This document shows positions 46,066 to 55,769 of a stretch of 64,000 nt of DNA, piece by piece. The position numbers and the translations under genes were made by a program. Position 1 is the stretch's first letter. The number at the start of each line of letters is the position of its first letter. The notes beneath the pieces are model-generated. The model searched no databases. It was not told the origin of the DNA and saw only the letters and a list, made by a program, of their open reading frames with translations. This DNA is from Hyalella azteca (Eukaryota > Arthropoda > Malacostraca > Amphipoda > Hyalellidae): the NCBI RefSeq assembly GCF_000764305.2, contig NW_025937381.1:1-64000 (forward strand), in the 5' to 3' direction.

Positions 46066-46239
46066 AGCGCATTTTCTCATTTACGAAAAAAATGCTCTAT
46101 TGTGCTCGCCATGTCCGTCTGTCCGTCCATCTGTCTGCCCGTCTGTCTGTCCGTCCATCTTTTCGTCTGTCTGTCCGTCCGTGACTTCATGTTTTCGTCG
46201 ACGAGAAAATGCGCTCTCTGTCACTCACTGCAGTGAGTA
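46066..46239 (+). mobile_element. Hairpin-forming short element, family B, copy 2
   Basis: It starts AGCGCATTTTCTCATTTAC and near its end has GACGAGAAAATGCGCT, the inverted partner, followed by the 16-bp palindrome ACTCACTGCAGTGAGT (46223-46238). The middle is an expanded GTCTGTCCGTCC microsatellite. Same architecture as 4764-4884, opposite orientation. Confidence 0.7.
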
Positions 46240-46366
46240 CTGAGTTATATTTTTTCCATCGTATCCTTGGACGTGCCATTCCAGACGTACCAGTCCTAGA
46301 CCACGCTTGGCGCCGCCTTAGTATTTCACCTCCGGTAGGCCGACCGTCCTCGTCGCCAAGGTTCTA

Positions 46367-46399
46367 TTAATTATTATTATTATTTTATTATTATTATTA

Positions 46400-46465
<66 letters not shown>
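46367..46465. repeat. (ATT)n microsatellite
   Basis: About 32 near-perfect ATT repeats with two interruptions. Confidence 0.98.
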
Positions 46466-48188
46466 CACGAAGAGATTGTCGTGGCGTCTCGTTCAGATCG
46501 AACTTCGAGGGCACGTTACAAGTGGCTAAAAAAGACACGAGAGGATAAAAACACATGACGTGTATGCTAAAACAAAGTATTTAATCTAGCCCGGATTTTC
46601 AATAGAGTAACGATCCCCCGCTAGCCAGTCCTCAACCATTACGACTTCGGATCGGGCTCCCTGGCACCTGTTGATTTTGGAGGCATAATTTGATTGGTTT
46701 AGCGCACTCTAATTTTATTTGATTGGTTTCCGGCGATCCATGCAAAAGTTGATTAATATTTCTTTCTTCTGCTCGGCATCGGATATATTTTCGGCGCAGA
46801 ATAAAAATAGAGCAAGTCAAATACATGGAGCACTCCGAAGTTTGTCATACGTTGGCTCAATCACCAGTGACATTTGATGAGTTTGATCTTTTCGCTGGTG
46901 AACTGTTTGATGAATTTCTATGGATATATTAAGGAAGCTTGATCAGAAATATCATATAAAAGTCAGCAACTTTCTGCAATGGCTGCTTCTTTTCCGTAAC
47001 TTTAACGACGCTAGACTTTAGAGGTTGATCTTAATTATATATTTTTAATTTCCCGCGGGGAAATTTTGCTCAAATCATAAATAATTATAAACTAAAAAAT
47101 GGAATAGGAAAAATCAAGAGCGGCAATCAGTACGTGCAATTATGATACAAAGTTGGAAACTTCTTTGAGGAATAGTTAAAACTTTGCAAAAAGATTTGTA
47201 TAAACGGTGTATGCAGTATAAAATATCTGCACAATAAGTAAAAATATTAATTTTTAAAAGACAACGTAGTCATAAGTTTATCACGAACAGTTCTCACATA
47301 ATTGATTATTATGATAAATTAAATTACATAACTGACTATGTAAATTGTGAATTCCCCAGTTCAAATATATGAACTGTAATAATTCAAGTTTATCAACTCT
47401 ATTTATGGACGAAATTAACAAGAAACGATCATTAATATACTTCATACCCAAATCTTCAGAACTTCAATCAAAACACGCATAAATGTTCAAATTATTTTGG
47501 TGAAACGTTAGATAATAAAATTGCATAACATCACTCGCTTAATTAACAATCACAAATGAAAGCCTGCAAATGATCGAGTTTGTGCGAATATTATGCCATT
47601 GAAATAACAAGCCGTGCGTGAATATATTTTGTATTCCATTAAGCTCAGCAGTTGGGCTGATTTGATCAACTTGTGTTCTTTTATCAGATTTATTTCACAG
47701 CTAGTAAAGTTAGCCATAAACGTTAAAATATCGTTAGAAATTAGATCATTCTGAATCTCTCTAGGGAAATAATTTGTCGGTGGGGCTGCGGGATTTTTTC
47801 GATTCAAGTGGATGACGAAATTTTCATCACATTATTTATGCATCGCTGATTTTATTGAGGGCAATTTAATTAAACGGATCATAATTGTGAATTCTGTAAA
47901 GGATTCCTAGATGGTTTGGTCATCAGTAGGATTTTTGTAGGATTTTTCGTGAATTTAAAATAGATTCTGTTGACTGGTTTATTATTTCCATCTCATATTA
48001 ATGTTGCCCTGGATGTCTAAACATCAACGTCAGAGGAAGCATCTGTATTTTTTTCTGATTCATATTTCAGATGCAAAGTTTTCCAGTTGTAAATTTATTG
48101 TATCGTCAGTTGCCAGCAAGTTCCGGGTGAATATATTACCACCCATTGATCAGAAGCGAGAAAAGTGACATAACTGACGGTCTACTAT
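46466..48188. other. No confident gene
   Basis: AT-rich. A minus-strand frame open for about 97 codons ends at 47550 (NPAAPPTNYFPREIQNDLIS, later FMANFTSCEINLIKEHKL). It has no ATG near its start and no splice sites, so it is left uncalled. Confidence 0.35.
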
Positions 48189-48360
48189 CATCAAAACTTT
48201 GCTAACTGCGATCACAAACTTTGCTAACTGCGATCACAAACTTTGCTAACTGCGATCACAAACTTCACTAACTGCGATCACAAACTTCACTAACTGCGAT
48301 CACAAACTTCACTAACTGCGATCACAAACTTCACTAACTGCGATCACAAACTTTGCTGAC
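48189..48360. repeat. 22-bp minisatellite, about 7.8 copies, each with CTAAC
   Basis: The unit is ATCACAAACTT(TG/CA)CTAACTGCG. CTAAC is the animal branch-point core. The last copy changes to TTTGCTGACAG, which is an acceptor at 48361-48362 on the plus strand. Confidence 0.9.
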
Positions 48361-48362
48361 AG

Positions 48363-48468
48363 GTCACTTGGCTGTGCGCGTGTCGCGGTGCCACGAGCTG
48401 GCACTTCTTGCGGGCCTCGTCTAGTGCCTCCTGAGCGTCTGCTGCCAGGCGCGTCTTTACTGCTACCC
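48363..48468. CDS. Candidate exon, strand unresolved
   Basis: Plus strand: AACTTTGCTGACAG|GTCACTTGG and CTACCC|GTGAGTATC are excellent splice sites, and one plus frame is open. Minus strand: the same bases give VAVKTRLAADAQEALDEARK then KCQLVAPRHAHSQVTC with strongly protein-like, G/C-ending codons. The tandem copy at 48552-48612 differs in the minus frame only by synonymous changes and an in-frame loss of one codon (LAADAQE versus LAAAQE), which favours minus. In the plus frame the same differences are non-synonymous. One of the two is coincidence; I lean to minus for coding. Confidence 0.35.
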
Positions 48469-48678
48469 GTGAGTATCAACCCATGTGTGCGTTTAGTGAT
48501 TTTATTAGTATTAGCACTAGATTAATAACTAGTTTACAGAGTGACTAGTTTGCGGGCCTCGTCTAGTGCCTCCTGAGCCGCTGCTAGGCGCGTCTTTACT
48601 GCTACCCGTGAGTATCAACCCATGTGTGCGTTTAGTGATTTTATTAGTATTAGCACTAGATTAATAACTAGTTTACAG
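48410..48678. repeat. About 141-bp tandem duplication cut by adapter
   Basis: GCGGGCCTCGTCTAGTGCCT begins at 48410 and 48552. Both copies include GCTACCCGTGAGTATCAACC and run to AACTAGTTTACAG; the second ends at the Nextera junction. Because of the junction it could be an assembly duplicate, but internal differences argue for two real copies. Confidence 0.85.
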
Positions 48679-48716
48679 CTGTCTCTTATACACATCTAGA
48701 TGTGTATAAGAGACAG
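48679..48716. other. Nextera mosaic-end junction: library artefact
   Basis: The same perfect 38-bp palindrome as at 26998: CTGTCTCTTATACACATCT followed by its reverse complement. In the minus-strand frame through it the translation contains SYTHLDVYKRQ, the well-known adapter-derived peptide that contaminates protein databases. The two flanking repeats are unrelated, so the join is probably chimeric. Confidence 0.98.
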
Positions 48717-48927
48717 GTGCTATACTGAACATTGAATAGAAACGTGCTATACTAAACATTGAATAGAGACGTGCTATACTGAACATTGAATAGAGGCGTG
48801 CTATACTAAACACTGAACAGAGACGTGCTATACTAAACATTGAATAGAGACGTGCTATATGAAACATTGAATTGAGACATGCCAAACGAAACATTGAATA
48901 GAGGCATGCTATACTAAACATTAAATA
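48717..48927. repeat. 27-bp minisatellite, about 8 copies
   Basis: Units of GTGCTATACTGAACATTGAA plus TAGAGAC. On the minus strand six of eight contain TTTA|GTATAGCA or TTCA|GTATAGCA. The left end is cut by the adapter; the right end overlaps the donor of the exon 49156-48929. Confidence 0.9.
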
Positions 48928-48928
48928 C

Positions 48929-49156
48929 TGACAAACAATCTGTATTTGCAGTGAAGAAAACTCCCATTGTGACTCTCAACGAAATATATTTCAGGTTCGA
49001 GTGCTTGTGATGCATAAATTCTCCAAAATTCCCTCTCACAAGACTCGCATGCGCGGAATATTCGCGTTGTTCATCCGCATACACTTTGTTTGTGAGCAAA
49101 AGACGGACGCGGAGTGGACAGCTAATCTGATATTCACTCGCATGCACTTTGTCGGG
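48929..49156 (-). CDS. Candidate internal exon, 76 codons
   Basis: The longest well-formed exon candidate. The acceptor GAGGCGTCCTACAG precedes 49156. Exactly 76 codons follow, from PDKVHASEYQISCPLRVRLL through TNKVYADEQREYSAHASLVR, GNFGEFMHHKHSNLKYISLR and VTMGVFFTANTDCLS, to TTGTCA|GTATTT. It is phase 0 at both ends. Codon use is consistently protein-like, and the alternating hydrophobic pattern fits beta strands in a globular or extracellular domain. The array of GTATAG sites begins 14 bases into the presumed intron. Family not recognised. Confidence 0.45.
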
Positions 49157-49160
49157 CTGT

Positions 49161-50624
49161 AGGACGCCTCAATTATGTATGGCGGACAGTGTGTTGCTGC
49201 ACGTTGTTTTGCTCCAATTCATTTATCGCTGAATGTGAATTTTTGTGTGCGTCGGTCATGTTAGTTAAATATTGTCTATGACGATTAATGGAATCCATCT
49301 GATAGCATCTGTAATCCACGTATGAAATGCGTTTCATGTCATAAGCACATCAATATTTATTTGGGATTTTCGAACTATCTCTTCGGGTTAGGATTTCTTC
49401 ATTTGTGTTTCGAATTAATTGTTCTGAGGAATCTGAGCTGCGGCATAGGCTAATGTGTTTTTTTAGTATAACTTTTATTGGCTGAATTTTTAAATCGCTT
49501 TTAGCTCATCCCGATTTTATGTAGTGATTTTTGTCTAATAGGCTGATCAATATACGACTTCGTTAAATTACATCCTGTATTTTTCTTAGTTTTCTCTTGA
49601 GCATTATCAACAAAGCATTATCTAGTACTCTATTATCAGCAAAACTTTCTGAAACTGGTTTTCAACTTCTGTAAATTCGGAAACGTACTTCGATGTTGTA
49701 GGCCTTGAGAGTCATATTGTTTAAAACCTATATTTATATACGATATTTCCCTGCTTCGAACATTATTATGGTCTGAAATTGGATTTGTTTTACTTCTACA
49801 TATTTTTGCAAATTTATAATGTCTGAGCATTTTATGGGCAGTGTTCGTTTGTGAATTTCAAGGCAATAGGCGAAATTTACGAATAATGTGATAGGAAGCA
49901 TAATTATTTCTTAAAATAAGTCTAAAGCTAACAACTGTTTTTCAAGATGTCCACGAAATTTCTTCAACTGCCAAAAATATTTTGAAAATTTTAATATTCC
50001 GGCCTTGCGTAAAACAGAAATAAGATTTTCGAACGAGTTGATCATGTGGAGTTTTGGAACGCTGGAGATATTCTAAGCTTTCAGCTAAAAATGTTATTGA
50101 AAAGAAAAAATATTATGTGCATTTCAGATATCGTGAATAGCGTTATATCATATACGTGCTTTTGAAAAGCATTTTATGCTGCCGCAAGCTTACTGAAAAA
50201 ATCAAAGAGTTTTCTCGCCTACACTGCCTCGCTGAATTATTTTTCTTTTATAAATTTTTTGTGTATAAAGCTTCCAGTCTTATTTTTAACGTGCAACCAA
50301 AACAACGACAATGCAAAATTCTGGTTCATATAATTTTTCTCTGAAATTTCTGAAAAATAACGACACCCAAGAGCAAATTTTTAATTACTCAGAGTCGGCA
50401 CAAAGAAATATTAATAATTTTGGCTAAATTCTGTGCATAAATTATAAATTTACCGCAATTGCTGAAGCTCGCCATCCCATCACCGTACTGTCCACGAAGC
50501 TTTTTTACTAGAATCATTAAATAGCGCGTGAATAAAAGACTACAATTTTCAAACGAAAAATAATTCGGCGAGGTGCCGTTTAACTAAGAAGAAAACTTCC
50601 GCCGTTTTTTATATTCCTTTACAG
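49161..50624. other. No gene recognised
   Basis: AT-rich spacer. Short frames at 49636-49830 (-) and 50156-50344 (+) have no motif. Confidence 0.4.
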
Positions 50625-50631
50625 ATTCTGT

Positions 50632-51121
50632 GGTGAGGGAGAGTGTGGTGAGGGAGAGTCTGGAGAGGGAGAGTGTGGAGAGGCTTATGTGTGATGAGGG
50701 AGAGTGTGGAGAGGGAGAGTGCGGAGAGGCTTATGTGTGGTGAGGGAGAGTGTGGAGAAGCTTATGTGTTGTGAGGGAGAATGTGGAGAGGGAGAGTGTG
50801 GAGAGGCTTATGTGTTGTGAGGGAGAGTGTGGAGAGGCATATGTGTGGTGAGGGAGAGTGTAGAGAGGCTTATGTGTTGTGAGGGAGAGTGTGGAGAGGC
50901 ATATGTGTGGAGAGGGAGAGTGTGGAGAGGCTTATGTGTTGTGAGGGAGAGTGTGGAGAGGGAGAGTGTTGGGAGGCTTATGTGTTGTGAGGGAGAGTGT
51001 GGAGAGGCTTATGTGTGGTGAGGGAGAGTGTAGAGAGGGAGAGTGTGGAGAGGCTTATGTGTTGTGAGGGAGAGTGTGGAGAGGGAGAGTGTGGAGAGGG
51101 AGAGTGTGGAGAGGCTTATGA
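50632..51121. repeat. Purine-rich minisatellite of 15- and 16-18-bp subunits
   Basis: GAGGGAGAGTGTGGA and GAGGCTTATGTGTTGT alternate irregularly over about 490 bp. It starts right after TTTTTTATATTCCTTTACAG, a textbook acceptor (plus). Plus-strand frames through it read GEGECGEAYV repeated. The strand is almost pure purine plus T, so triplex or G-rich structures are possible. Confidence 0.9.
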
Positions 51122-51728
51122 ATGCGGACCTTCGTGGTAATTAATGTGGTGGCTTTATGTTTGTTGATTGGTTTTAAATTCCTTCATGAGTAGAAAACCA
51201 GCCTACACAAGGGATTAGTATTTCGCGAAATTCTTTCAAGTAGCTGATATAAATGAAAAATTTCAAACCTACTAACAGTGTAGATTTCAATTCAATCTTA
51301 CTGCACACAATCAAAAAAATTTGGACCCAGCCATCATTATTTACGATCTCGTATATATCACCTCACTTCATATGATTAAACAATTTATGATAATAATGAA
51401 GTTAATATCCAAATTTAGAATAAGGTTATAATGAAATAATGATATTCAACGGAAAAAATTAGAAATTATGTGTGTACTGATAGAAGCTATATTCCACTGA
51501 CGCAGAACGAGTTCCTTCAACACTATCCTGTTGACCGAGCATATAAGTCCTAACAATACTACCACACGTTGAGTCCCGAAACCAAGCATAAGTCATTTAA
51601 TTTAGTGGCAAGGCATCATGCCTAGTTCGTGTGTATCAGAAAACAAGCATCGGCATCGCTTAAAAAACAAGAGAGATTGCGGCAAAACTCGTCCAGAGTG
51701 ATCGTAACCGAGATAAGCATGACCACAG
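51122..51728. other. No gene recognised
   Basis: AT-rich spacer. Confidence 0.4.
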
Positions 51729-51785
51729 GGATGGCCAAAGTTGCTGCAGGATGACCTGCAACTGCCTTTAGTTTATACTGTACAA
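51729..51785 (+). CDS. Candidate small exon before a donor-bearing repeat
   Basis: After AAGCATGACCACAG (weak acceptor) 19 codons GWPKLLQDDLQLPLVYTVQ run to GTACAA|GTAAAATG. The following degenerate repeat reuses TACAA|GTATAATG twice. Acceptor strength and length are poor, so confidence is low. Confidence 0.2.
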
Positions 51786-51965
51786 GTAAAATGAAAGTTT
51801 CATATTATTCTCTGTACGCCTGGTGAACGCAGTCCTTTATTTTCTACAAGTATAATGAACGGTGAATTTTATACTATGCAGGTCTAGTAAACGCAGTCCT
51901 TTCTTTTTTACAAGTATAATGAACGCAGCCATTTGTTTTCTGTAGGTCTAATGGCCGCCGCTTTA
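51775..51965. repeat. Degenerate repeat of about 70-80 bp
   Basis: ACAAGTA(A/T)AATGAA and AACGCAGTCCTTT recur two to three times. Confidence 0.7.
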
Positions 51966-53214
51966 TATGTAAATGCGCAAGTAAAACCTGTCTTGAGTCT
52001 CCAGCATTGTTAAGAAACGCACTTCTTGCCTCAGGTATTCAAATAAAGATTGAATTGACTTATTTATGATCGATTGATGACGCTTGTGTTATCCTTATCC
52101 ATATTAAGAGTAAAGCGCGCGTCGGCCTCTGCCATGTAGAATAACACACAATCAGCCATGTAAATCTACACGATACCAAATTTAAGTGAGTTATGGCAGT
52201 GAGGAGCGTTTTGCTGTATTTCGCTCACATTGTTGCTGTTTATCTCGTGCTTCCATGACACAACCTGCCTGGTTTGCACAATCTCAGGCGAAAATGCGCT
52301 TATGTAAAGAAATTGAAAACGAAATGTTGTATGTCGGTAATAAAATATCATGCATGAAATGATAGAGATTCATCGAAACAATTTCTATTTGATTCAGGTA
52401 GCGAGTTCATTTCACCTATTGAGCTTCAATTAGGTGTTGTATTATAGAACTCATTATCAATTTGTATCACGATTGAAAAATAATTTCTTCGGGTGTTAGT
52501 AGCGATATGAAGAATAGACAGCGAATATGATTGTTAAACACCTAGGATCAATATTTATTAGCCCCCAAAAATGTTTTACAACAATGATGGTAACAGCTAG
52601 GATTACAGCAAAGGTAACAGCGAAGACAGCAACAACGTCGAGCAGGAAGCATTACCAACACCAGAAGCAAAGAATACTATTAATGGTGCTTGCAGTTAGC
52701 AAATGGAATCTAAATCTTTTATAACAACCAAAATCTAATTTAAAACTGCAGTATTTGGTGGCAACGTACGATAATTGCAAAAAATACCAATTGGTCAACT
52801 ATTTTTGGCCAAGTTTTCTTTAAAATCTTTTCCGACAGCTGGCTACATGAAGCTCCGTCGCTGTTCAAGTGCTTTCATTGCTCTCCGATTTAAACTGTAC
52901 GACAACTTGATGTCCAGGATTAAATATTGGCACTCGAATGTGTACACTTACCAGCGATTTGCAATGAAAAATATTCATTATTAAAACCACTGTTATGAAT
53001 AAAACTCCTTGAAAATAAATCACGAATTTATCTCCTGGTCTAATCGTGATAAGGTCACGCAATTGACCAAGGACGCCATCTTATTTAAATCGCCGGCGTT
53101 ACGGGTTTAGTTTTTTGACCGAAAGAAAAAGTTTCCTTTTCAAATATTCATTAAAAAATGAGGTGTTTGTATATTAAACTTTTTCTTAAGTTAAAAATCC
53201 TACTTAATATGTAC
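51966..53214. other. No gene recognised
   Basis: AT-rich, with short frames on both strands at 52527-53062, none with motif or splice support. Confidence 0.4.
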
Positions 53215-53461
53215 CTACAAAAGAGGTCACGATGTTTCGTAGGTTGAAAAATGCCATTAAAATCCTATAAAGCCAAGGATCTACGGTGCATGGACGAAAA
53301 GGCCGGTCTGTATGTAGCCCATGTCTTGCAGTTAATTCCGCATACATGAACCTTTTACTGGAGCATTGGGTCCTGGAAAGCACAAAACTATGCTTGTGAA
53401 TGAACAAGAAGATAATTCCAAACAGTGGCGCATTTGTTAAAAACTTAGAGCTCCGTCCCAT
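53215..53461 (-). CDS. Candidate first coding exon, membrane-anchored protein
   Basis: The minus-strand ATG lies in CATCACAATGG, a very good arthropod start context. It opens 82 codons plus one base to TTTGTAG|GTACAT (phase 1). The N-terminus MGRSSKFLTNAPLFGIIFLF has a basic start and hydrophobic core (signal peptide or anchor). Later it reads CSSKRFMYAELTARHGLHTD and CTVDPWLYRILMAFFNLRNI. The DPWLY motif resembles the DPxxY of helix 7 in some G-protein-coupled receptors, but the position and missing helices argue against calling it one. Phase matches the exon at 45527-45455. Confidence 0.4.
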
Positions 53462-53870
53462 TGTGATGAATTTTCAAAAAAATTAATTTTTCTATCAGCG
53501 TGGGAAAATAATTTTAGTCATCTTTTTAAAATTACCTGGATTTTATCGACATTTAACGTTCGGAGAGAAGTGATTCCATATTAGAAAATTTAATCAAGAG
53601 CAAACCTTTATAATAATGCATGATTTATTTGACCTCAACAGCATTCATGTCATTATTTTACTGAATAAAACTTTCCATCTGAAATTTTCGCCAAAATACA
53701 CGCATTTATCAGAGAAATAACTATACATTTTTTTATAAAATGTATTAATGGGATGTGAAGAAATTTATTTCACGGTCATGACAAATTACAATATTGATTT
53801 TAATTTTTAATCAACACTAGGCTTCCCATATTTTGCGAGCGTTTCCCAATCTCGGAGAGGCTACAAAATA
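53462..53870. other. No gene recognised
   Basis: AT-rich spacer. Confidence 0.4.
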
Positions 53871-54443
53871 GCAAAAAAGTCTAAGAACTCATTTCTCGAT
53901 CAGTATAAAGTTCAAACAGACTCACTTCTCGATCAGCAATGCAAACGAATCACGTAAAAAACAATTCGTCAAAGATCGCCAAGCTCGTACGCATGCAAAC
54001 GCCCGACCTCATTTGAGCGACGCCCAGCGGTTGCGTTGCGTCTTCATCGCGGCCTCGGATGTCCCGCGCTGTTGGTGCAAAATAACAGCGACAGGAAAAT
54101 TTGTTGGTGCAAAATAACAGCGACAGGAAAATTTGTTGGTGCAAAATAACAGCGACAGGAAAATTTGTTGGTGCAAAATAACAGCGACAGGAAAATTGAG
54201 GCGTCGAATGAGGCCAACGATTGGTTTCGGGATCAATGTGCACAGGTGCGGGATATCTGGCGTGATGGACCATATTTACAGCTAACTTCAGCACCGTTTG
54301 CTATGGGGGTTGGAAGATTTACTAATTTTGAGTTACATCTGTTTGAGAATTTTCCAGTTTCGGTTCGTGTGACGCCAAATTGCATAGACTCCAGGCACAA
54401 CATCGTTCAACAGCTGCCATTAGTTCACTCACTCTCATCCTGA
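53871..54443. CDS. Coding-like block around a 32-bp repeat, strand unresolved
   Basis: Plus: a frame with no ATG is open from about 53873 to 54113, ending DRQARTHANARPHLSDAQRL, RCVFIAASDVPRCWCKITAT. After the repeat another runs to 54443 (KIEASNEANDWFRDQCAQVR, DIWRDGPYLQLTSAPFAMGV). Minus: 114 codons from 54294 to 53950 include RDIRGRDEDATQPLGVAQMR and TSLAIFDELFFT. GC rises over 53990-54260. Both strands look protein-like, so only the presence of an exon-like island is supported. Repeat changes in frame would disrupt plus-strand coding. Confidence 0.3.
54071..54197. repeat. 32-bp tandem repeat, 4 copies
   Basis: GTTGGTGCAAAATAACAGCG plus ACAGGAAAATTT, four almost identical copies. Confidence 0.95.
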
Positions 54444-54489
54444 AAATAAGAAAATATAGTTATAAAATCCTATTTTTTACCTAAACACG

Positions 54490-54557
54490 ATGTTGAAAAG
54501 GTTTCGATTGCAATTAACTAATGATATCAGGAAATTCAGATGGATAAACGTCGTTTA
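54490..54557 (+). CDS. Possible ATG exon leading into the 31-bp array
   Basis: ATG at 54490 opens MLKRFRLQLTNDIRKFRWIN then VV and reaches GTTTA|GTAAAC, where the array begins; the GT creates the TAG stop if not spliced. It is only 22 codons, so chance is likely. It is listed because its position at the array edge matches other cases. Confidence 0.15.
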
Positions 54558-55035
54558 GTAAACTGTCAGCAATATAAACTACAGATTAGTAAACTATCAA
54601 CAATATATACTACAGTATAGTAAACTGTCGGCAACATAAACTACAGTATAGTAACTTGTCAACAAAATAAACTACAATAGAGTAAACTGTCAGCAATATA
54701 AACCACAGTTTAGTAAACTGCCAGCAATATAAACTACAGTATAGTAAACTGTCAGCAATATAAACTACAGTTTAGTAAACTGTCAGCAATATAAACTACA
54801 GTTTAGTAAACTGCCAGCAATATAAACAACAGTTTAGTAAACTGTCAGTAATATAAACTACAGTATAATAAACTGTCAGCAACATAAACTACAGTATAGT
54901 AACCTGTCAACAATATAAATTACAGTAGAGTAAACTGTCAGCAACATAAACTACAGTATAGTAAACTGTAAGCAACATAAACTACAACATAGGAAATTGT
55001 TAGCAATATAAACTACAGTATAATAAACTGTAAGC
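54554..55035. repeat. 31-bp minisatellite, about 15.5 copies
   Basis: AGTAAACTGTCAGCAATATA plus AACTACAGTTT. On the plus strand each unit has TTTA|GTAAAC or TATA|GTAAAC. On the minus strand each reads TTTATATTGCTGACAG, an acceptor-like motif. Confidence 0.95.
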
Positions 55036-55136
55036 ATTTGTAATGAACTCTATTATTCATTCCAATTGAGTTCATTCGAAGTCTCGGTTTTTCGTTCGAC
55101 GTCTCGGTTGATGTCTCAGTTCACTGCCTGGCTTAC

Positions 55137-55265
55137 AAGCAGGCTCAGAATCCGGCAGCTGAATGCCGTCTCCGCACACGCGCGATAGACGGCAAGCTCA
55201 GCAGAACTGAACTCCAAACAGGCATCTGAGCCTGACACGTGAATAGAGCCGACAGCTTTGTTGGA
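55137..55265 (-). CDS. Candidate internal exon, 43 codons
   Basis: Minus-strand acceptor CCCATTTTAACTGCTCAG, then exactly 43 codons to CTGCTT|GTAAGC, a strong donor core. The peptide is SNKAVGSIHVSGSDACLEFS then SAELAVYRACAETAFSCRIL and SLL. It is phase 0 at both ends with high GC and protein-like codons. The plus strand over the same bases also has an open frame (VHCLAYKQAQNPAAEC..., ending TGA at 55231) after an acceptor GTTGATGTCTCAG, so strand is not certain. Paired good splice sites favour minus. Family not recognised. Confidence 0.45.
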
Positions 55266-55299
55266 CTGAGCAGTTAAAATGGGGTGAGCTTGAATCTCA

Positions 55300-55759
55300 G
55301 CCTGGCTGCAGTCAGGAGTAAAGACATGCAGGCTGCAGTCAGGAGTAAAGCCAGGCTGCAGTCAGGAGTAAATTTAGGCTGCAGTCAGAAGCAAAGGCAT
55401 GCTGCAGTCAGGAGTAAAAGGAGTAAAGCCAGGCAGCAGTCAGGAGTAAAGCCAGGCAGCAGTCAGGAGTAAAGCCAGGCAGCAGTCAGGAGTAAAGCCA
55501 GGCTGCAGCCAGGAGTAAAGTCAGGCTGCAGCCAGGAGTAAAGTCAGGCTGCAGTCAGGAGTAAAGTCAGGCTGCAGTCAGGAGTAAAGCCCGGCTGCAG
55601 TCAGGAGTAAAGCCCGGCTGCAGTCAGGAGTAAAGACAGGCTGCAGTCAGAAGAAAGCCAGGCTGCAGACGAGAATAAATTCAGGCTGCAGTCAGAAGCA
55701 AAGACAGGCTGCAGACGAGAATAAATTCAGGCTGCAGTCAGGAGTAAAGCCAGGCTGAT
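55300..55759. repeat. 22-23-bp minisatellite, about 20 copies, acceptor-like on the minus strand
   Basis: Units of GCTGCAGTCAGGAGTAAAGC. On the minus strand each reads CTTTACTCCTGACTGCAG: branch-like CTGAC, pyrimidine run and CAG. The array ends about 35 bases upstream of the acceptor of the exon at 55265-55137. CTGCAG (PstI site) recurs in most units. Confidence 0.95.
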
Positions 55760-55769
55760 GTCAAAGCCT

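Noticed and set aside
46040..46243. Overlapping Pro/Ser/Val-rich ORFs (CPSVRPSVCPSV)
   Set aside because: Translation of the GTCTGTCC microsatellite within the family B element.
48673..48921. 82-codon minus-strand ORF
   Set aside because: It runs through the Nextera junction (SYTHLDVYKRQ) and the 27-bp array; an artefact.
50827..51021. Plus-strand ORF with CCEGECGEAYVW repeats
   Set aside because: Produced by the purine-rich array; subunits of different length shift frames.
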